A DNA stretch of 64,000 bases. Source: an uncultured Spirochaetota bacterium (GTDB lineage: Bacteria > Spirochaetota > Spirochaetia > Treponematales > Rectinemataceae). Both the position numbers and the translations under genes were made by a program. Below the pieces are notes generated by a model, which was not told the origin of the DNA, did no database searches, and was given only the letters and a program-made list of their open reading frames with translations. Each line of letters begins with the position of its first letter. Within the stretch, counting starts at the first letter, position 1. This document shows positions 35,758-46,774 of the stretch, piece by piece. The stretch lies in the NCBI GenBank assembly GCA_903821875.1, contig CAIJMU010000044.1, positions 1 to 64,000 on the forward strand, in the 5' to 3' direction.

Positions 35758-37788
35758 TCATCTGCCGGCGACCAGGTCGGCGAGCATGTCACCGAAGGGG
35801 ACCAGCGTGCACAGGAGGGCCAGCAGCGTCACCAATACATAGAGTACGTACATCTGGGTCTGTCCCTGCTGGAAGCGCCGGAACCACTGGATCCGCGACT
35901 CTGCCTTCCGCATGAAGGGAATGACCATGCGGTCGAGGGATGCGTCATCCACATGGCTATGCATCCCTGTGGCACCGGGGAAGGAACCTTCGATGCGGGG
36001 AATGTGGAACCGTGGCCTCAAAGCCCAGGAAAAGAGGCCTACAATCGACGCTGCGAAGGAGGAAGCGCCGTATTGCATGCGGGGTCCCGGCTTCGCGTAG
36101 CCGCAATCCCAGGTCCCCTGCCCCCTCCTTACGCGCCTGCCCACGAGGAAGGAAAGGCCGAGAAAGGCCAGCGTCACGACTGCCGCGAACACAAGGCTTC
36201 CAAAGGCCAGTGCCGACACCGGTGCCAGCGACATGAGTCCGGAGCGGTCCACTCCCGTTCCGAGCGGAAGGCTGCGGATTACCCTGTCGAGGAGGGGGGC
36301 CCAGATTCCCGGCAGGACACCGATGGCGATGCACAGCATAGCCAGGATACCCATCGGAACAAGCATCGAGGGGGGCGACTCGCGGAGACCGGGCCGCTGG
36401 GTGGTCCTCGGTGCCCCGAGGAAGATCGCGCCGTAGACTTTCACGAAGCAGGCCAGCGCCAGGGCACCAGTGGTCGCGAGGGCCGCAGCCACCAGGAGGG
36501 GTCCGGAATCCACAGCGCCGGGGTAGCGCGAGCCGACAAAGGCTGCGAGGTACAGGAGAAACTCGCTCATGAAGCCGTTGAGGGGTGGCAGCCCCGCGAT
36601 TGCGATCGAGCCGACCAGGAAGAAGCCGGCGGTCCAGGGCATCGCAGCCGCAAGCCCGCCGAGCCTGTCGGGGGACCTCGTGCCCGTGCGCGACACCACC
36701 GAGCCCGCCCCGAGGAAGAGGAGGGACTTGAAAATCGCGTGGTTCCACACGTGAAGGAGGGCCGCTCCCATTCCGAGCACCGCTACCAGGCCGCGCCCGC
36801 TGGAAACCCCGATCAGCCCGAGCCCGAACCCCATCAGTATTATGCCTATATTTTCCACGCTGTGGTAGGCGAGGAGGCGCTTGAGGTCGTGCTGTCCCAT
36901 GGCGAAGGCGACGCCGAGCACGGAGCTCGCGGCACCGACGGCGAGCACGGCCCAGCCCCAGGACGGTGCCGGTTCACCGAGCATGAAGGTAAAACGCATG
37001 AGACCGTAGATGCCCATCTTGAGGACCACGCCCGACAGGAGGGCCGAGACATGGCTCGGGGCCGCTGCATGGGCGCCAGGCAGCCAGAAGTGGAGCGGCA
37101 TCGCTCCTGCCTTGAGGGAGAACACCAGGAGTGCGAGGAGGAAGAGGGCGCCTCGCGTAGCCGGGCCGAGGGCGGCTCCTGCGGCAGCGTCGAAGGCGAA
37201 GGAACCCGTCACCGTCCGCCAGAGCGCGAAGAGGGCGAAGAGCACGAGGGTACCTGCATGGGTCGCCAGAAGGTAGACAAGACCTGCACTCCGGGCCTCG
37301 GCACTCTCGTCGTCGATGCCTATCAGGAAAAAGGCAGAGAGGGCCATCGCCTCCCAGCCCAGGATGAAGGAGAAGGCATCCGACGAGACCACGAGGACGG
37401 CCATCCCGGCCACGAGCGTTCCGAGGAAGACCGACATCCTCCTGGCGGTCCTTGGGTTGCGGACAGCGGGTCGATAGGAGCTTCCATACAGTGCGCTCAT
37501 CCCGCCCACGAGGAATACAGGCACGAGGAAGAAGGCTGACAGCGGGTCGATCCTCATACCTGGTAGATTCCCTGCGGGCCAGGGCAGGGCAGGAAGCGCG
37601 CGGATGGATCCGGGCTGCAAGAGGGCGAGGAGGGCCCCTGCAATGCCAAGGACAGCCGCCAGGAGCATCCCAGATGTCGCGACCACTTGTCCCTTCCGGG
37701 AGCCCCGTCGCATGGCAAGCGAGGGCAATCCGCTCGCGGCCGCGAAGGCGATCGCGAGCAGTGTCAGGGATGAGGCCGGATCAGGCAT
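35758..37788 (-). CDS. HyfB/NuoL-like antiporter subunit (distal copy)
   Basis: 676 residues from the ATG at 37788, which overlaps the regulator gene by 8 bases. Same architecture as its neighbour without the basic repeat: Glu in ILGWEAMALSAFF, Lys in VFSLKAGAMPLHFWLPGAHA, HVWNHAIFKSLLF, then DCGYAKPGPRMQY and a terminal helix. Two adjacent HyfB paralogues plus a HyfF-like gene give three ion channels per complex, like the membrane arm of complex I or formate hydrogenlyase-2. Confidence 0.88.
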   Translation of the reverse strand: MPDPASSLTLLAIAFAAASGLPSLAMRRGSRKGQVVATSGMLLAAVLGIAGALLALLQPGSIRALPALPWPAGNLPGMRIDPLSAFFLVPVFLVGGMSALYGSSYRPAVRNPRTARRMSVFLGTLVAGMAVLVVSSDAFSFILGWEAMALSAFFLIGIDDESAEARSAGLVYLLATHAGTLVLFALFALWRTVTGSFAFDAAAGAALGPATRGALFLLALLVFSLKAGAMPLHFWLPGAHAAAPSHVSALLSGVVLKMGIYGLMRFTFMLGEPAPSWGWAVLAVGAASSVLGVAFAMGQHDLKRLLAYHSVENIGIILMGFGLGLIGVSSGRGLVAVLGMGAALLHVWNHAIFKSLLFLGAGSVVSRTGTRSPDRLGGLAAAMPWTAGFFLVGSIAIAGLPPLNGFMSEFLLYLAAFVGSRYPGAVDSGPLLVAAALATTGALALACFVKVYGAIFLGAPRTTQRPGLRESPPSMLVPMGILAMLCIAIGVLPGIWAPLLDRVIRSLPLGTGVDRSGLMSLAPVSALAFGSLVFAAVVTLAFLGLSFLVGRRVRRGQGTWDCGYAKPGPRMQYGASSFAASIVGLFSWALRPRFHIPRIEGSFPGATGMHSHVDDASLDRMVIPFMRKAESRIQWFRRFQQGQTQMYVLYVLVTLLALLCTLVPFGDMLADLVAGR

Positions 37789-38470
37789 CGCGGGTGGCAG
37801 CGAGTCCGGCTTCGAGGGATGCGAGGATGCCGAGCAGCTCTTCGCTCCCCGCGCCCGCCTGCAGGGTCTTCCTGAAGGACTCATCGCGGAGGGCGTAGCC
37901 GAGCCGGGACAGGATGTGGAGATGGTCACGCACGGTCGGGCTTACGATGGCGAAGATAGTGTCGACGGGCTTGCCGTCGATGGCCTTGAAGTCCACGGGG
38001 CGCTCGAGGAAGCAGAGGGTGACCGTCGGATGGGGCACCTGGAAGACGAGGGGATCCCGGACGTGCGGGATCGCGATGCCATCCCCGATTCCCGTCGAGC
38101 CGAGGTTCTCCCGGGCAAGCATGATCTCGTAGAGGTAGTCACGGTCGACATCCTCGGGCAGGGGGAGGCAGTCAACAACAGAACGGAGCACGCTCGCCTG
38201 GTCATCGCCGCCGAGACCGCGCACGATGCCTCCCGAGCCCAGGGCGCCGAGGAGGGTCGGGAGTTCTCCCTGTCCCCTGGAACCACCTTCGAAGAGGGCG
38301 GGGTCGACCTTCATGCCGCGTCCCGTTGCCCATTCAAGGAGCTCGGCGCGATCCACACGCCATTCTTCACCGACCCCGACCGCAGGCATCTCGCCCTGCT
38401 TGATCCATCGGTAGATCTGATCCTCATCGACGCCGAGGACCTCGGCAGCCTTTTTCACTGATACCTGCAT
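37781..38470 (-). CDS. HTH-PTS EIIA(Ntr-like) fusion regulator heading the Ehr operon
   Basis: 229 residues from the ATG at 38470. Residues about 1-50 are an excisionase/MerR-type helix-turn-helix (MQVSVKKAAEVLGVDEDQIYRWIKQGEMP). Residues about 85-225 are a PtsN-like EIIA domain with the phosphorylatable His in GIAIPHVRDP (about 132). Such a protein could bind DNA or a partner depending on phosphoryl flow from the PTS. It is the first gene of the Ehr operon and overlaps the next by 8 bases. No ribosome site precedes the ATG, which fits the near-leaderless promoter at 38481-38509. Confidence 0.82.
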   Translation of the reverse strand: MQVSVKKAAEVLGVDEDQIYRWIKQGEMPAVGVGEEWRVDRAELLEWATGRGMKVDPALFEGGSRGQGELPTLLGALGSGGIVRGLGGDDQASVLRSVVDCLPLPEDVDRDYLYEIMLARENLGSTGIGDGIAIPHVRDPLVFQVPHPTVTLCFLERPVDFKAIDGKPVDTIFAIVSPTVRDHLHILSRLGYALRDESFRKTLQAGAGSEELLGILASLEAGLAATRDA

Positions 38471-38480
38471 AGGTAGAATG

Positions 38481-38509
38481 ATTTTGGCAAGAGCGGGCAT
38501 GAGTGTCAA
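38481..38509 (-). promoter_or_regulatory. Promoter of the Ehr operon, giving a near-leaderless mRNA
   Basis: Minus strand TTGACA (38504-38509), exact consensus, 17-base spacer, CAAAAT (38481-38486). The ATG is 10 bases beyond the -10 box, leaving a leader of only about 3-5 bases and no ribosome site. Confidence 0.55.
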
Positions 38510-38546
38510 CGATTGCAGGCCGAATAGGCGATGGAAAGCCCCTATA

Positions 38547-39203
38547 TCATGACTTGACTGCGCTCTGGCTGCCTGCCTGCAGGGCCGGCAACACCATTAC
38601 GCGGCAGAATTCGAGGCCTTCGCCTATGAGGTCAAAGCCTGCATCGGAGATGGCCCAGTCGAGGAAAACCGAACGAAACGCCCTGTTGTAAAAGAGAGCA
38701 AGGCGTTCTGCCTCGATGTCAGGACGTATCGAACCCTCCGACTGCCCGTCCAGGATGATGCCGAGCACAAGCTCGTGGAGGTAGCGGGAAGGATCGACGA
38801 GGACCTTCCTGGTGGAGGCGTCCATGATGGTGTTGGCGTACAGCAGCTTGAGGGTCCGGACTCCGACCTTGTCACGCACATAACGTGTCTGAGCCCGCGT
38901 AAAGGCCAGGAGGCGCGCAGGGGCCCCGACATAGCGGCGCAGGTTGCGCGCATAGCGGCGATAGAAATCGTCGATGGCCGAGAACTCAGCGGCAAGGATA
39001 TCGCCCTTGGATGCGAAGTGGTTGTAGAAGTTGCCCTTTGCGGTTCCGGCTTCCCCTGCGATCTCGCCGATGGTCACGGCCTCGAAGCCCTTTTCCCTGA
39101 AGAGCCTGATGGCTGCATCAAAGAGGGCCTGCTTCGTGGCCTGTGCCTGGAGCGTCCGCCGGTTCGGGCTTTCCTCGCTTTTCCCCATCCGGAAAGCTTG
39201 CAT
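38547..39203 (-). CDS. TetR-family transcriptional regulator
   Basis: About 218 residues; ATG at 39203 or 39188, neither with a strong ribosome site. TetR helix-turn-helix: TKQALFDAAIRLFREKGFEAVTIGEIAGEAGTAKGNFYNHFASK (read in pieces; recognition helix TAKGNFYNHF). The C-terminal ligand-binding part is generic. Divergent from the SDR gene, its probable target; GGTCACTGACC at 39355-39365 is a possible operator. Confidence 0.85.
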   Translation of the reverse strand: MQAFRMGKSEESPNRRTLQAQATKQALFDAAIRLFREKGFEAVTIGEIAGEAGTAKGNFYNHFASKGDILAAEFSAIDDFYRRYARNLRRYVGAPARLLAFTRAQTRYVRDKVGVRTLKLLYANTIMDASTRKVLVDPSRYLHELVLGIILDGQSEGSIRPDIEAERLALFYNRAFRSVFLDWAISDAGFDLIGEGLEFCRVMVLPALQAGSQSAVKS

Positions 39204-39306
39204 GGCAATCCGGATTCCGTCAACGGGAAAAGACGAATGGTTCGCATAACTAACGAAGAACATTTTTTTGCTGATCCCTCTGTATGGCCGAAACTCAGGA
39301 TACCCT

Positions 39307-39365
39307 TTGACAGCAGAGAAATCCCGCGCTAAGCTGATTCAAGCATTCAATCACGGTCACTGACC
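39307..39365 (+). promoter_or_regulatory. Possible SDR promoter and TetR operator
   Basis: TTGACA (39307-39312), 17 bases, TAAGCT (39330-39335). Downstream, GGTCA-C-TGACC (39355-39365) is a perfect 11-bp palindrome between the expected start site and the SDR ATG, well placed for repression. Confidence 0.35.
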
Positions 39366-39444
39366 ACAGTCATCGAAATGCGGGTCTTTCCGTGGGGACC
39401 CGCCCGCCGGGAACACCGGCCGCGCGGCATGCGGAGGAGGCATC

Positions 39445-40236
39445 ATGGAACTCAGGGGAGCAGTTGCGGTAATCACGGGAGGAGCGAGCGGCATCGGGGA
39501 GGCTATCGCCCTCCGGCTCGCGAAGGACGGGGTTTCCATCGTCATCGGCGACATGAACCAGGTGGGCATCGACCGGGTCGTCGCAGATATCAAGAAAGCC
39601 GGAGGCAAGGCTGTCGGCACGGTCACGAACGTCACCGATGATGCTGCGGTCGGAGCCCTCATGGACTGCGCAGTCAGGGAATTCGGACAGATCAATTTCG
39701 TCGTTCCCTGCGCCGGCATCATCAAGGACGGCCTCATGCTCTCCACCGACAAGGAGACCGGCAAGGTCAAGAAGTTCCTTTCCACCGCTGATTTCCGCGC
39801 TGTCGTCGAGGTCAACCTCATCGGCTCCTTCATCACGCTGCGCGAGGCCGCACAACGCATGGTGGACAACAAATGGAAGGGCTGCCTCTTCACGATCTCC
39901 TCCATCCAGAAGGAGGGCGGGATAGGTCAGATCAACTACTCATCGACCAAGGCTGCCGTAGCACTCTGGCCCAAGATCCTCGTGGGCGAGTTCCACATGA
40001 AGGGCATCACTGGCATCCGTGTGGTTTCCATCGCCCCTGGATACGTCGGTACGCCGATGGTAAAGGGCATGGACCAGGGTGCCCTGGCCAAGATCGTACA
40101 GGGCGTGAATCTCGGACGGCTCATTGAGCCTGGGGAAATCGCGGACGCTGTGGCCTTCGCCTCGGCGAACGATGCAGTCAATGCCACCTGCATTGAAGTC
40201 GCCGGTGGCATGATTACGGGGCTGCTGGCGAAGTAG
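39445..40236 (+). CDS. Short-chain dehydrogenase/reductase (SDR)
   Basis: 263 residues; ATG at 39445 with GGAGGAGG upstream. NAD(P)-binding TGGASGIG (about 11-18), structural VPCAGI in place of NNAG, catalytic Ser in TISSIQ and the Tyr/Lys pair in NYSSTKAAV. D40 after the second strand (VIGDMN) favours NAD(H). Substrate not deducible; family members act on sugars, steroids, or acyl-ACP. Divergent from a TetR gene, so probably inducible. Confidence 0.9.
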   Translation: MELRGAVAVITGGASGIGEAIALRLAKDGVSIVIGDMNQVGIDRVVADIKKAGGKAVGTVTNVTDDAAVGALMDCAVREFGQINFVVPCAGIIKDGLMLSTDKETGKVKKFLSTADFRAVVEVNLIGSFITLREAAQRMVDNKWKGCLFTISSIQKEGGIGQINYSSTKAAVALWPKILVGEFHMKGITGIRVVSIAPGYVGTPMVKGMDQGALAKIVQGVNLGRLIEPGEIADAVAFASANDAVNATCIEVAGGMITGLLAK

Positions 40237-40246
40237 GGGGAACCCC

Positions 40247-42271
<2,025 letters not shown>

Positions 42272-42274
42272 TGC

Positions 42275-43963
42275 TCAGCGCTTCGCTTTGAAGGCCAGGG
42301 GCTGTACAGCGGAGGCGGCACCCACAGTGAGGTCGCGGATGGATCCCGGCGAGGGGGGAATCAGCTCGAGCTTTCCGGCCTCGTGGCGATAGAGGAAGTT
42401 TTCCCAGACTCCCGTGCCGTCGTAGCGAAAGGATACCACTCCCTCCCAGGAGGTCTGGAGGGCAGGAGCCAGCACGAGGCGTACCGTAGCCTCGCCAGAG
42501 GCGGTACCCTTGTCGACGGCGCCAAGGTCATCGGGGAGGTAGGAGGGCGGCACAAGCATGATGTCAGTCCAGGTGAATCGGCCCGAACGCGAGAGCACGA
42601 GCTCGGAGGTCGGGAGAGCCTGGGCCTCCGTGCCGGCTCCGGACGGGGTCGCGCCTTCGGCCAGAACCACTGCAGGATCGACCGGAAGGGCCTCGGGGAT
42701 CATGGTCCATGATTCCCCCGAGGAAAGGAAGGCTGAAAGGCCATTGAGCCTCCGCGTCTCCTCGACACGGATCGCGTCCCGCAAATCGGTACCAAGTACG
42801 ACGAATATGGCCTGGGTGGCGGTTGCGGAGGGAGGCGCGGAGGCCGGATCGGAACCGGAGTCCACGGGGGACTCGGCGGCTGTCGCGACGACGGGCGCGG
42901 AGGGAGCAGCAGCCGTGCTCCCCTCGGCTGAGTTTCCACCCGAGGCCGAGCCAGGGGGAGGAGTGCCAGGTTCGGGAGCGCCACTGGGCCTGGATGAGGC
43001 AGGCTGTCTGGAAGGCTGGGTCGGCTGCGTCTGCTGAGGCCGCTGGGGAGCCGTCAAGACGAAGGGATTGGCCCCCAGGTCCATTGCCACCGTATCCGCC
43101 CGGGTCTCGCCGCCGGACCAGTCGGCGATCATCCGCCGGTCACCCTCGAAACGGATGCGGAGCGGCGTGCCCTCGAAGACAAAGTCTCCCCCCGATTGGG
43201 CGATGGAGCTGTAATTGAACACTTCCGAAACGGCGGGCAATTCAATACGGATCTGGCGTCGCACAGAATCCGCGAAAAATCCATAGCGGGGGGACACGAC
43301 ATCGAGGTCGACCCGACCCTCGTCGATCATGGCCTGGAAGTACTCGGCCCTCCAGTTGCGGGAGAACACGAGATCGACATTCTTTGCCGAATCGCCCGGG
43401 GAGGTGGAAGCGGTGCTGGGCGGGGACTCGGTGAGCTCGTCATACATGCGCATGGTGTTTGAAAAGACAAAGCCCTTCGTACCATCCTCAGTCACGATCC
43501 TGTACCACTGTCCCTCCAGGACTTCGTCGCCCGAACTGACTAGCTCTCCGACAGCCGGGGAGAGGACCTTGACCGACTGTCCTTCGCGCAGGCGGTAGAC
43601 CCGTTTGCTGGCATTGGTGGCCTTGTCACGCACCGGGAGGCCGTCGCGGTTGGCGAAAAGATAGCTCGTGAGCAAGTTGCCAAAGTCCTTCAGGGCCTTC
43701 TCCGCCTGCCCCCTGGAACGGTACAGGTCGATCTGCCAGAGGGGGACTTCGATCTTCTTCGTGCTGCCGGGAACACCGACAACGTAGAGCTTCTCGATGT
43801 TCGACTTGATGTAGATGGGCACGACTGCGCCTGCGTGGAGCCCGGATCCGGGATTGGACCACAGGAGGACTCCCCAGCCGAGATAGCGGGAACAGGAACT
43901 CGGCGCAAGCGCAAGCAAGGCAGCGGCGAGGAGGATGGTTTTCGGGAATCGGGACCTGCGCAT
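42275..43963 (-). CDS. SH3-domain lipoprotein
   Basis: 562 residues. The signal peptide ends in LALAPSSC, a relaxed lipobox. A bacterial SH3 domain lies at about 105-175 (GLPVRDKATNASKRVYRLREGQSVKVL ... GQWYRIVTEDGTKGFVF read in pieces). Residues about 320-400 are a Pro/Ser/Ala/Gln-rich linker. The C-terminal part is beta-rich and unrecognised. SH3 domains of this type bind cell-wall peptides, so an envelope role is likely. Adjacent to, and possibly co-transcribed with, the ABC-F gene. Confidence 0.75.
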   Translation of the reverse strand: MRRSRFPKTILLAAALLALAPSSCSRYLGWGVLLWSNPGSGLHAGAVVPIYIKSNIEKLYVVGVPGSTKKIEVPLWQIDLYRSRGQAEKALKDFGNLLTSYLFANRDGLPVRDKATNASKRVYRLREGQSVKVLSPAVGELVSSGDEVLEGQWYRIVTEDGTKGFVFSNTMRMYDELTESPPSTASTSPGDSAKNVDLVFSRNWRAEYFQAMIDEGRVDLDVVSPRYGFFADSVRRQIRIELPAVSEVFNYSSIAQSGGDFVFEGTPLRIRFEGDRRMIADWSGGETRADTVAMDLGANPFVLTAPQRPQQTQPTQPSRQPASSRPSGAPEPGTPPPGSASGGNSAEGSTAAAPSAPVVATAAESPVDSGSDPASAPPSATATQAIFVVLGTDLRDAIRVEETRRLNGLSAFLSSGESWTMIPEALPVDPAVVLAEGATPSGAGTEAQALPTSELVLSRSGRFTWTDIMLVPPSYLPDDLGAVDKGTASGEATVRLVLAPALQTSWEGVVSFRYDGTGVWENFLYRHEAGKLELIPPSPGSIRDLTVGAASAVQPLAFKAKR

Positions 43964-44145
43964 CTCGGGAAAGTCTATACTTTCGACGCGGGATTGGACA
44001 AGGATATGCCCGGGAGTCGTGCCTGCCCCTTCATCCGGGGTCGGTTTTCACGGACAGGGGCTTTCGGCTATAGTCGCGTGCATATCCCCGCCAGAACTAC
44101 TCCGAAGGCCCGACGCGCGCGGGCCGCGCCCAAGAAAGGCCCAAC

Positions 44146-45762
44146 GTGGACGAACTCGAAACGCAGCTCCGAAGGCGACTCACCTTCGCAATCATCTCCC
44201 ACCCCGACTCGGGCAAGACGACAATCACCGAGAAACTCCTCCTCTTCGGTGGAGCCATAAACATAGCCGGCGCAGTAAAGGGCTCGAAGCAGAGCCGTTC
44301 TTCGGTATCCGATTTCATGGCGATCGAGAAGGAGCGAGGCATCTCGATCAGCACCTCGGTGATGGGCTTCGAATACAGGGGCCGCAAGGTCAACCTCCTC
44401 GATACGCCCGGCCACGCCGACTTTTCCGAGGACACCTACCGCGGCCTCTCCGCCGTCGACTCCGCCCTCCTGGTCATCGACTCGGTGAAGGGCGTCGAGG
44501 AGCGCACACGCCGCCTCTGCGAAGTCTGCCGCATGCGTCATACCCCCATCGCTACCTTCATGAACAAGCTCGACCGCGAGGGCAAGGACCCGATGGAGCT
44601 CATGGACGAAACCGAGCGTGAGCTCCGCATCGGCGTCCGGCCCGTGACCTGGCCCATCGGACAGGGCCGCAACTTCAAGGGCGTGTACAACCTCGTCGAG
44701 AGGAAGCTCCATCTCTTCTTCCCCGGCGAGATCCAGAGGCCGATAGACATAGTTACGATCAACGACCTGGCCGATCCGCTGCTCGACGAGAAGGTCGGTC
44801 CTTCCCTGGCCCACAGGCTCCGCGAGGAAGTGGCCCTGCTTTCCGGCGTATACCCTGCCTTCACCGTAGAGGAATACCTGGCCGGTACCGCGACGCCGGT
44901 GTTCTTCGGCTCCGCGCTCAACAACTTCGGCGTCCGCGAGCTCCTCGATACCCTCACCGACATTGCGCCCCACCCGACGCCAAAGAAGGGCGAGGAGAGG
45001 ATGGTCGATCCAGGCGAGGAGCGCTTCTCGGGCTTCATCTTCAAGATCCACGCCAACATGAACCCGAGGCACCGTGACCGCGTAGCCTTTCTCCGCGTCT
45101 GCTCGGGCTCCTTCGAACGCAACAAGACCTACTTCCACGTACGGAGCGGCAAACCCTTCAGGACGGGCAACCCGACGGCCTTCATGGCCCAGGACAGCGA
45201 GATCATCAGCGAGGCATGGCCCGGCGACATCGTCGGCATCCATGACACGGGCACTTTCAAGATAGGCGACACCATCACCGAGGGCGAGACCTTGAACTTC
45301 AAGGGAATACCCAGCTTCTCGCCCCAGATCTTCAGGTCGATCCTGAACGCCGACCCGCTCAAGGAGAAGCAGTACCACAAGGGATTGAACCAATTGGCAG
45401 AAGAAGGTGTAGTACAGATATTCTCGAAACCCCACCATCCCAACCTGCGTGTCCTGGGCGTCGTCGGGCAGCTCCAGCTCGAGGTGCTCCAGTACCGCAT
45501 GGAGCACGAATACACTGCAAAATGCGTCTACAAGCCCATCGATTTCACGATTGCCCACTGGATCACCTCGGAGGACCAGAAGGCGCTCCGCGATTTCCTG
45601 GACGACAATTCGAAGAGGATCCTCGTCGACATCAGGGGCACGCACATCTTCATGTCCGACTCGGACTGGTTCTTCGAGCGTGTAAAGGGGAACAACCCGA
45701 AGATCCGCTTCTACGGCACCTCGGAAATGGTGGAGGACAGGGACTCGGCTTTCATGGCCTGA
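44146..45762 (+). CDS. prfC: Peptide chain release factor 3
   Basis: 538 residues, standard RF3 length. GTG start at 44146 with GAAAGG six bases upstream. G-domain motifs: G1 SHPDSGKTT, G2/G3 region ERGISISTSVM and DTPGHADFSEDTYR, G4 MNKLDREG. Domains II and III follow (PVFFGSALNNFGV; QLQLEVLQYRMEHEY). RF3 is the GTPase that recycles RF1/RF2 after stop-codon decoding. Confidence 0.95.
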   Translation: MDELETQLRRRLTFAIISHPDSGKTTITEKLLLFGGAINIAGAVKGSKQSRSSVSDFMAIEKERGISISTSVMGFEYRGRKVNLLDTPGHADFSEDTYRGLSAVDSALLVIDSVKGVEERTRRLCEVCRMRHTPIATFMNKLDREGKDPMELMDETERELRIGVRPVTWPIGQGRNFKGVYNLVERKLHLFFPGEIQRPIDIVTINDLADPLLDEKVGPSLAHRLREEVALLSGVYPAFTVEEYLAGTATPVFFGSALNNFGVRELLDTLTDIAPHPTPKKGEERMVDPGEERFSGFIFKIHANMNPRHRDRVAFLRVCSGSFERNKTYFHVRSGKPFRTGNPTAFMAQDSEIISEAWPGDIVGIHDTGTFKIGDTITEGETLNFKGIPSFSPQIFRSILNADPLKEKQYHKGLNQLAEEGVVQIFSKPHHPNLRVLGVVGQLQLEVLQYRMEHEYTAKCVYKPIDFTIAHWITSEDQKALRDFLDDNSKRILVDIRGTHIFMSDSDWFFERVKGNNPKIRFYGTSEMVEDRDSAFMA

Positions 45763-45824
45763 GGTCGGCGCAGCCCGGGCGGGGTCGCCGGCGGGTCGGC
45801 CAAGGCTCAGCGGAGCCCGCGGAC

Positions 45825-46610
45825 TCAGCGGAGGCCGGTGATCGCCCTGAGGAAATTGACTCCTCTCCGGACAAGCCGCTCGCTCTGGCCCACCCTCGCC
45901 TGCGAGAGCAGCTTTGCACCCGGTTCATGCGCATCGAGATCGACGCTCGTGCGCAGGGCTCCATCGGGGAGACCGTCCATCCTGACCCTGCAGGTTGACA
46001 GGAATCCTGCATTGTTCCAGATCGGCAGGAGCTCCGACCAGACCGCCAGCTGGCTCAGGTCGAGGCTCGCTTTTCCGGAGTTGCGGAGAAGGATCTCGCA
46101 GCGCACCAGGATGCCCCCGGCCCGCGGCCCTGAGGCGGAGGTGCGCAGTTCCTCGATGCTCATCGGATCGAGGGCCATGGGCATGGCCAGGCAGAGTGAG
46201 CCGTCCATGCGGTCTCCGAACCAGGTGTTCGACAGGAGGACCGGGCGCCATTCTCCAGCGAATTCCCCTGTAGCAAGCTCGAAACGGAGGGAGGCAGGGA
46301 GGTCGACGAGGAAGCGGGTCTCAAGGCCTCCCATCAGGCTGACGTCATTGCGCGCTGATATGAGGAAGGGCTGGGTCGGCATCACGGGCCTGAGCGCGAT
46401 CGATCGCGACCTGGCAACCGTCACGAGGAGGGGAAAATCGGGCTCGCCCCCGGCCGGATATGGACCCTTTGCCAGAGGACACACCTCCGAAAGGCGGATG
46501 GGCTTCACGCCCAGGCGCCATTCATCGCCAGTCCGGGACAGCCAGACCTCTGCCCCGTTGATGTCCCAGCGATACCAGATGCCCTCTATCGGCTCGAAGT
46601 AATCCCACAT
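45825..46610 (-). CDS. DUF432-like protein
   Basis: 261 residues from the ATG at 46610 (MWDYFEPIEGIWYRWDING); the open frame extends upstream but with non-protein-like sequence. Mostly beta-strands, no signal peptide. It resembles DUF432 proteins of unknown role; that family assignment is from memory of general pattern and is uncertain. No ribosome site is clear. Divergent from the MCP-hemerythrin gene at 46775. Confidence 0.55.
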   Translation of the reverse strand: MWDYFEPIEGIWYRWDINGAEVWLSRTGDEWRLGVKPIRLSEVCPLAKGPYPAGGEPDFPLLVTVARSRSIALRPVMPTQPFLISARNDVSLMGGLETRFLVDLPASLRFELATGEFAGEWRPVLLSNTWFGDRMDGSLCLAMPMALDPMSIEELRTSASGPRAGGILVRCEILLRNSGKASLDLSQLAVWSELLPIWNNAGFLSTCRVRMDGLPDGALRTSVDLDAHEPGAKLLSQARVGQSERLVRRGVNFLRAITGLR

Positions 46611-46774
46611 TGGTACATTGTCCGACAGGTGAAGCCAGGATGGCAAGCAGGAGCGAAAAATCCCGTGTTGGATATTGGAAGCCGGTTCGGCTACAATGCA
46701 GCTTGCAGGAATCAGGCGGATCGCGCTTCGTGGGCTGGTCCGGGAACGCCGAAAAGTGGAACCGTGGAGGCATA

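Noticed and set aside
34653-37539. Two long plus-strand frames opposite the HyfB-like genes
   Set aside because: Mirror of Leu/Ala-rich membrane proteins; highly charged, Gly/Arg/Glu-rich and without domains.
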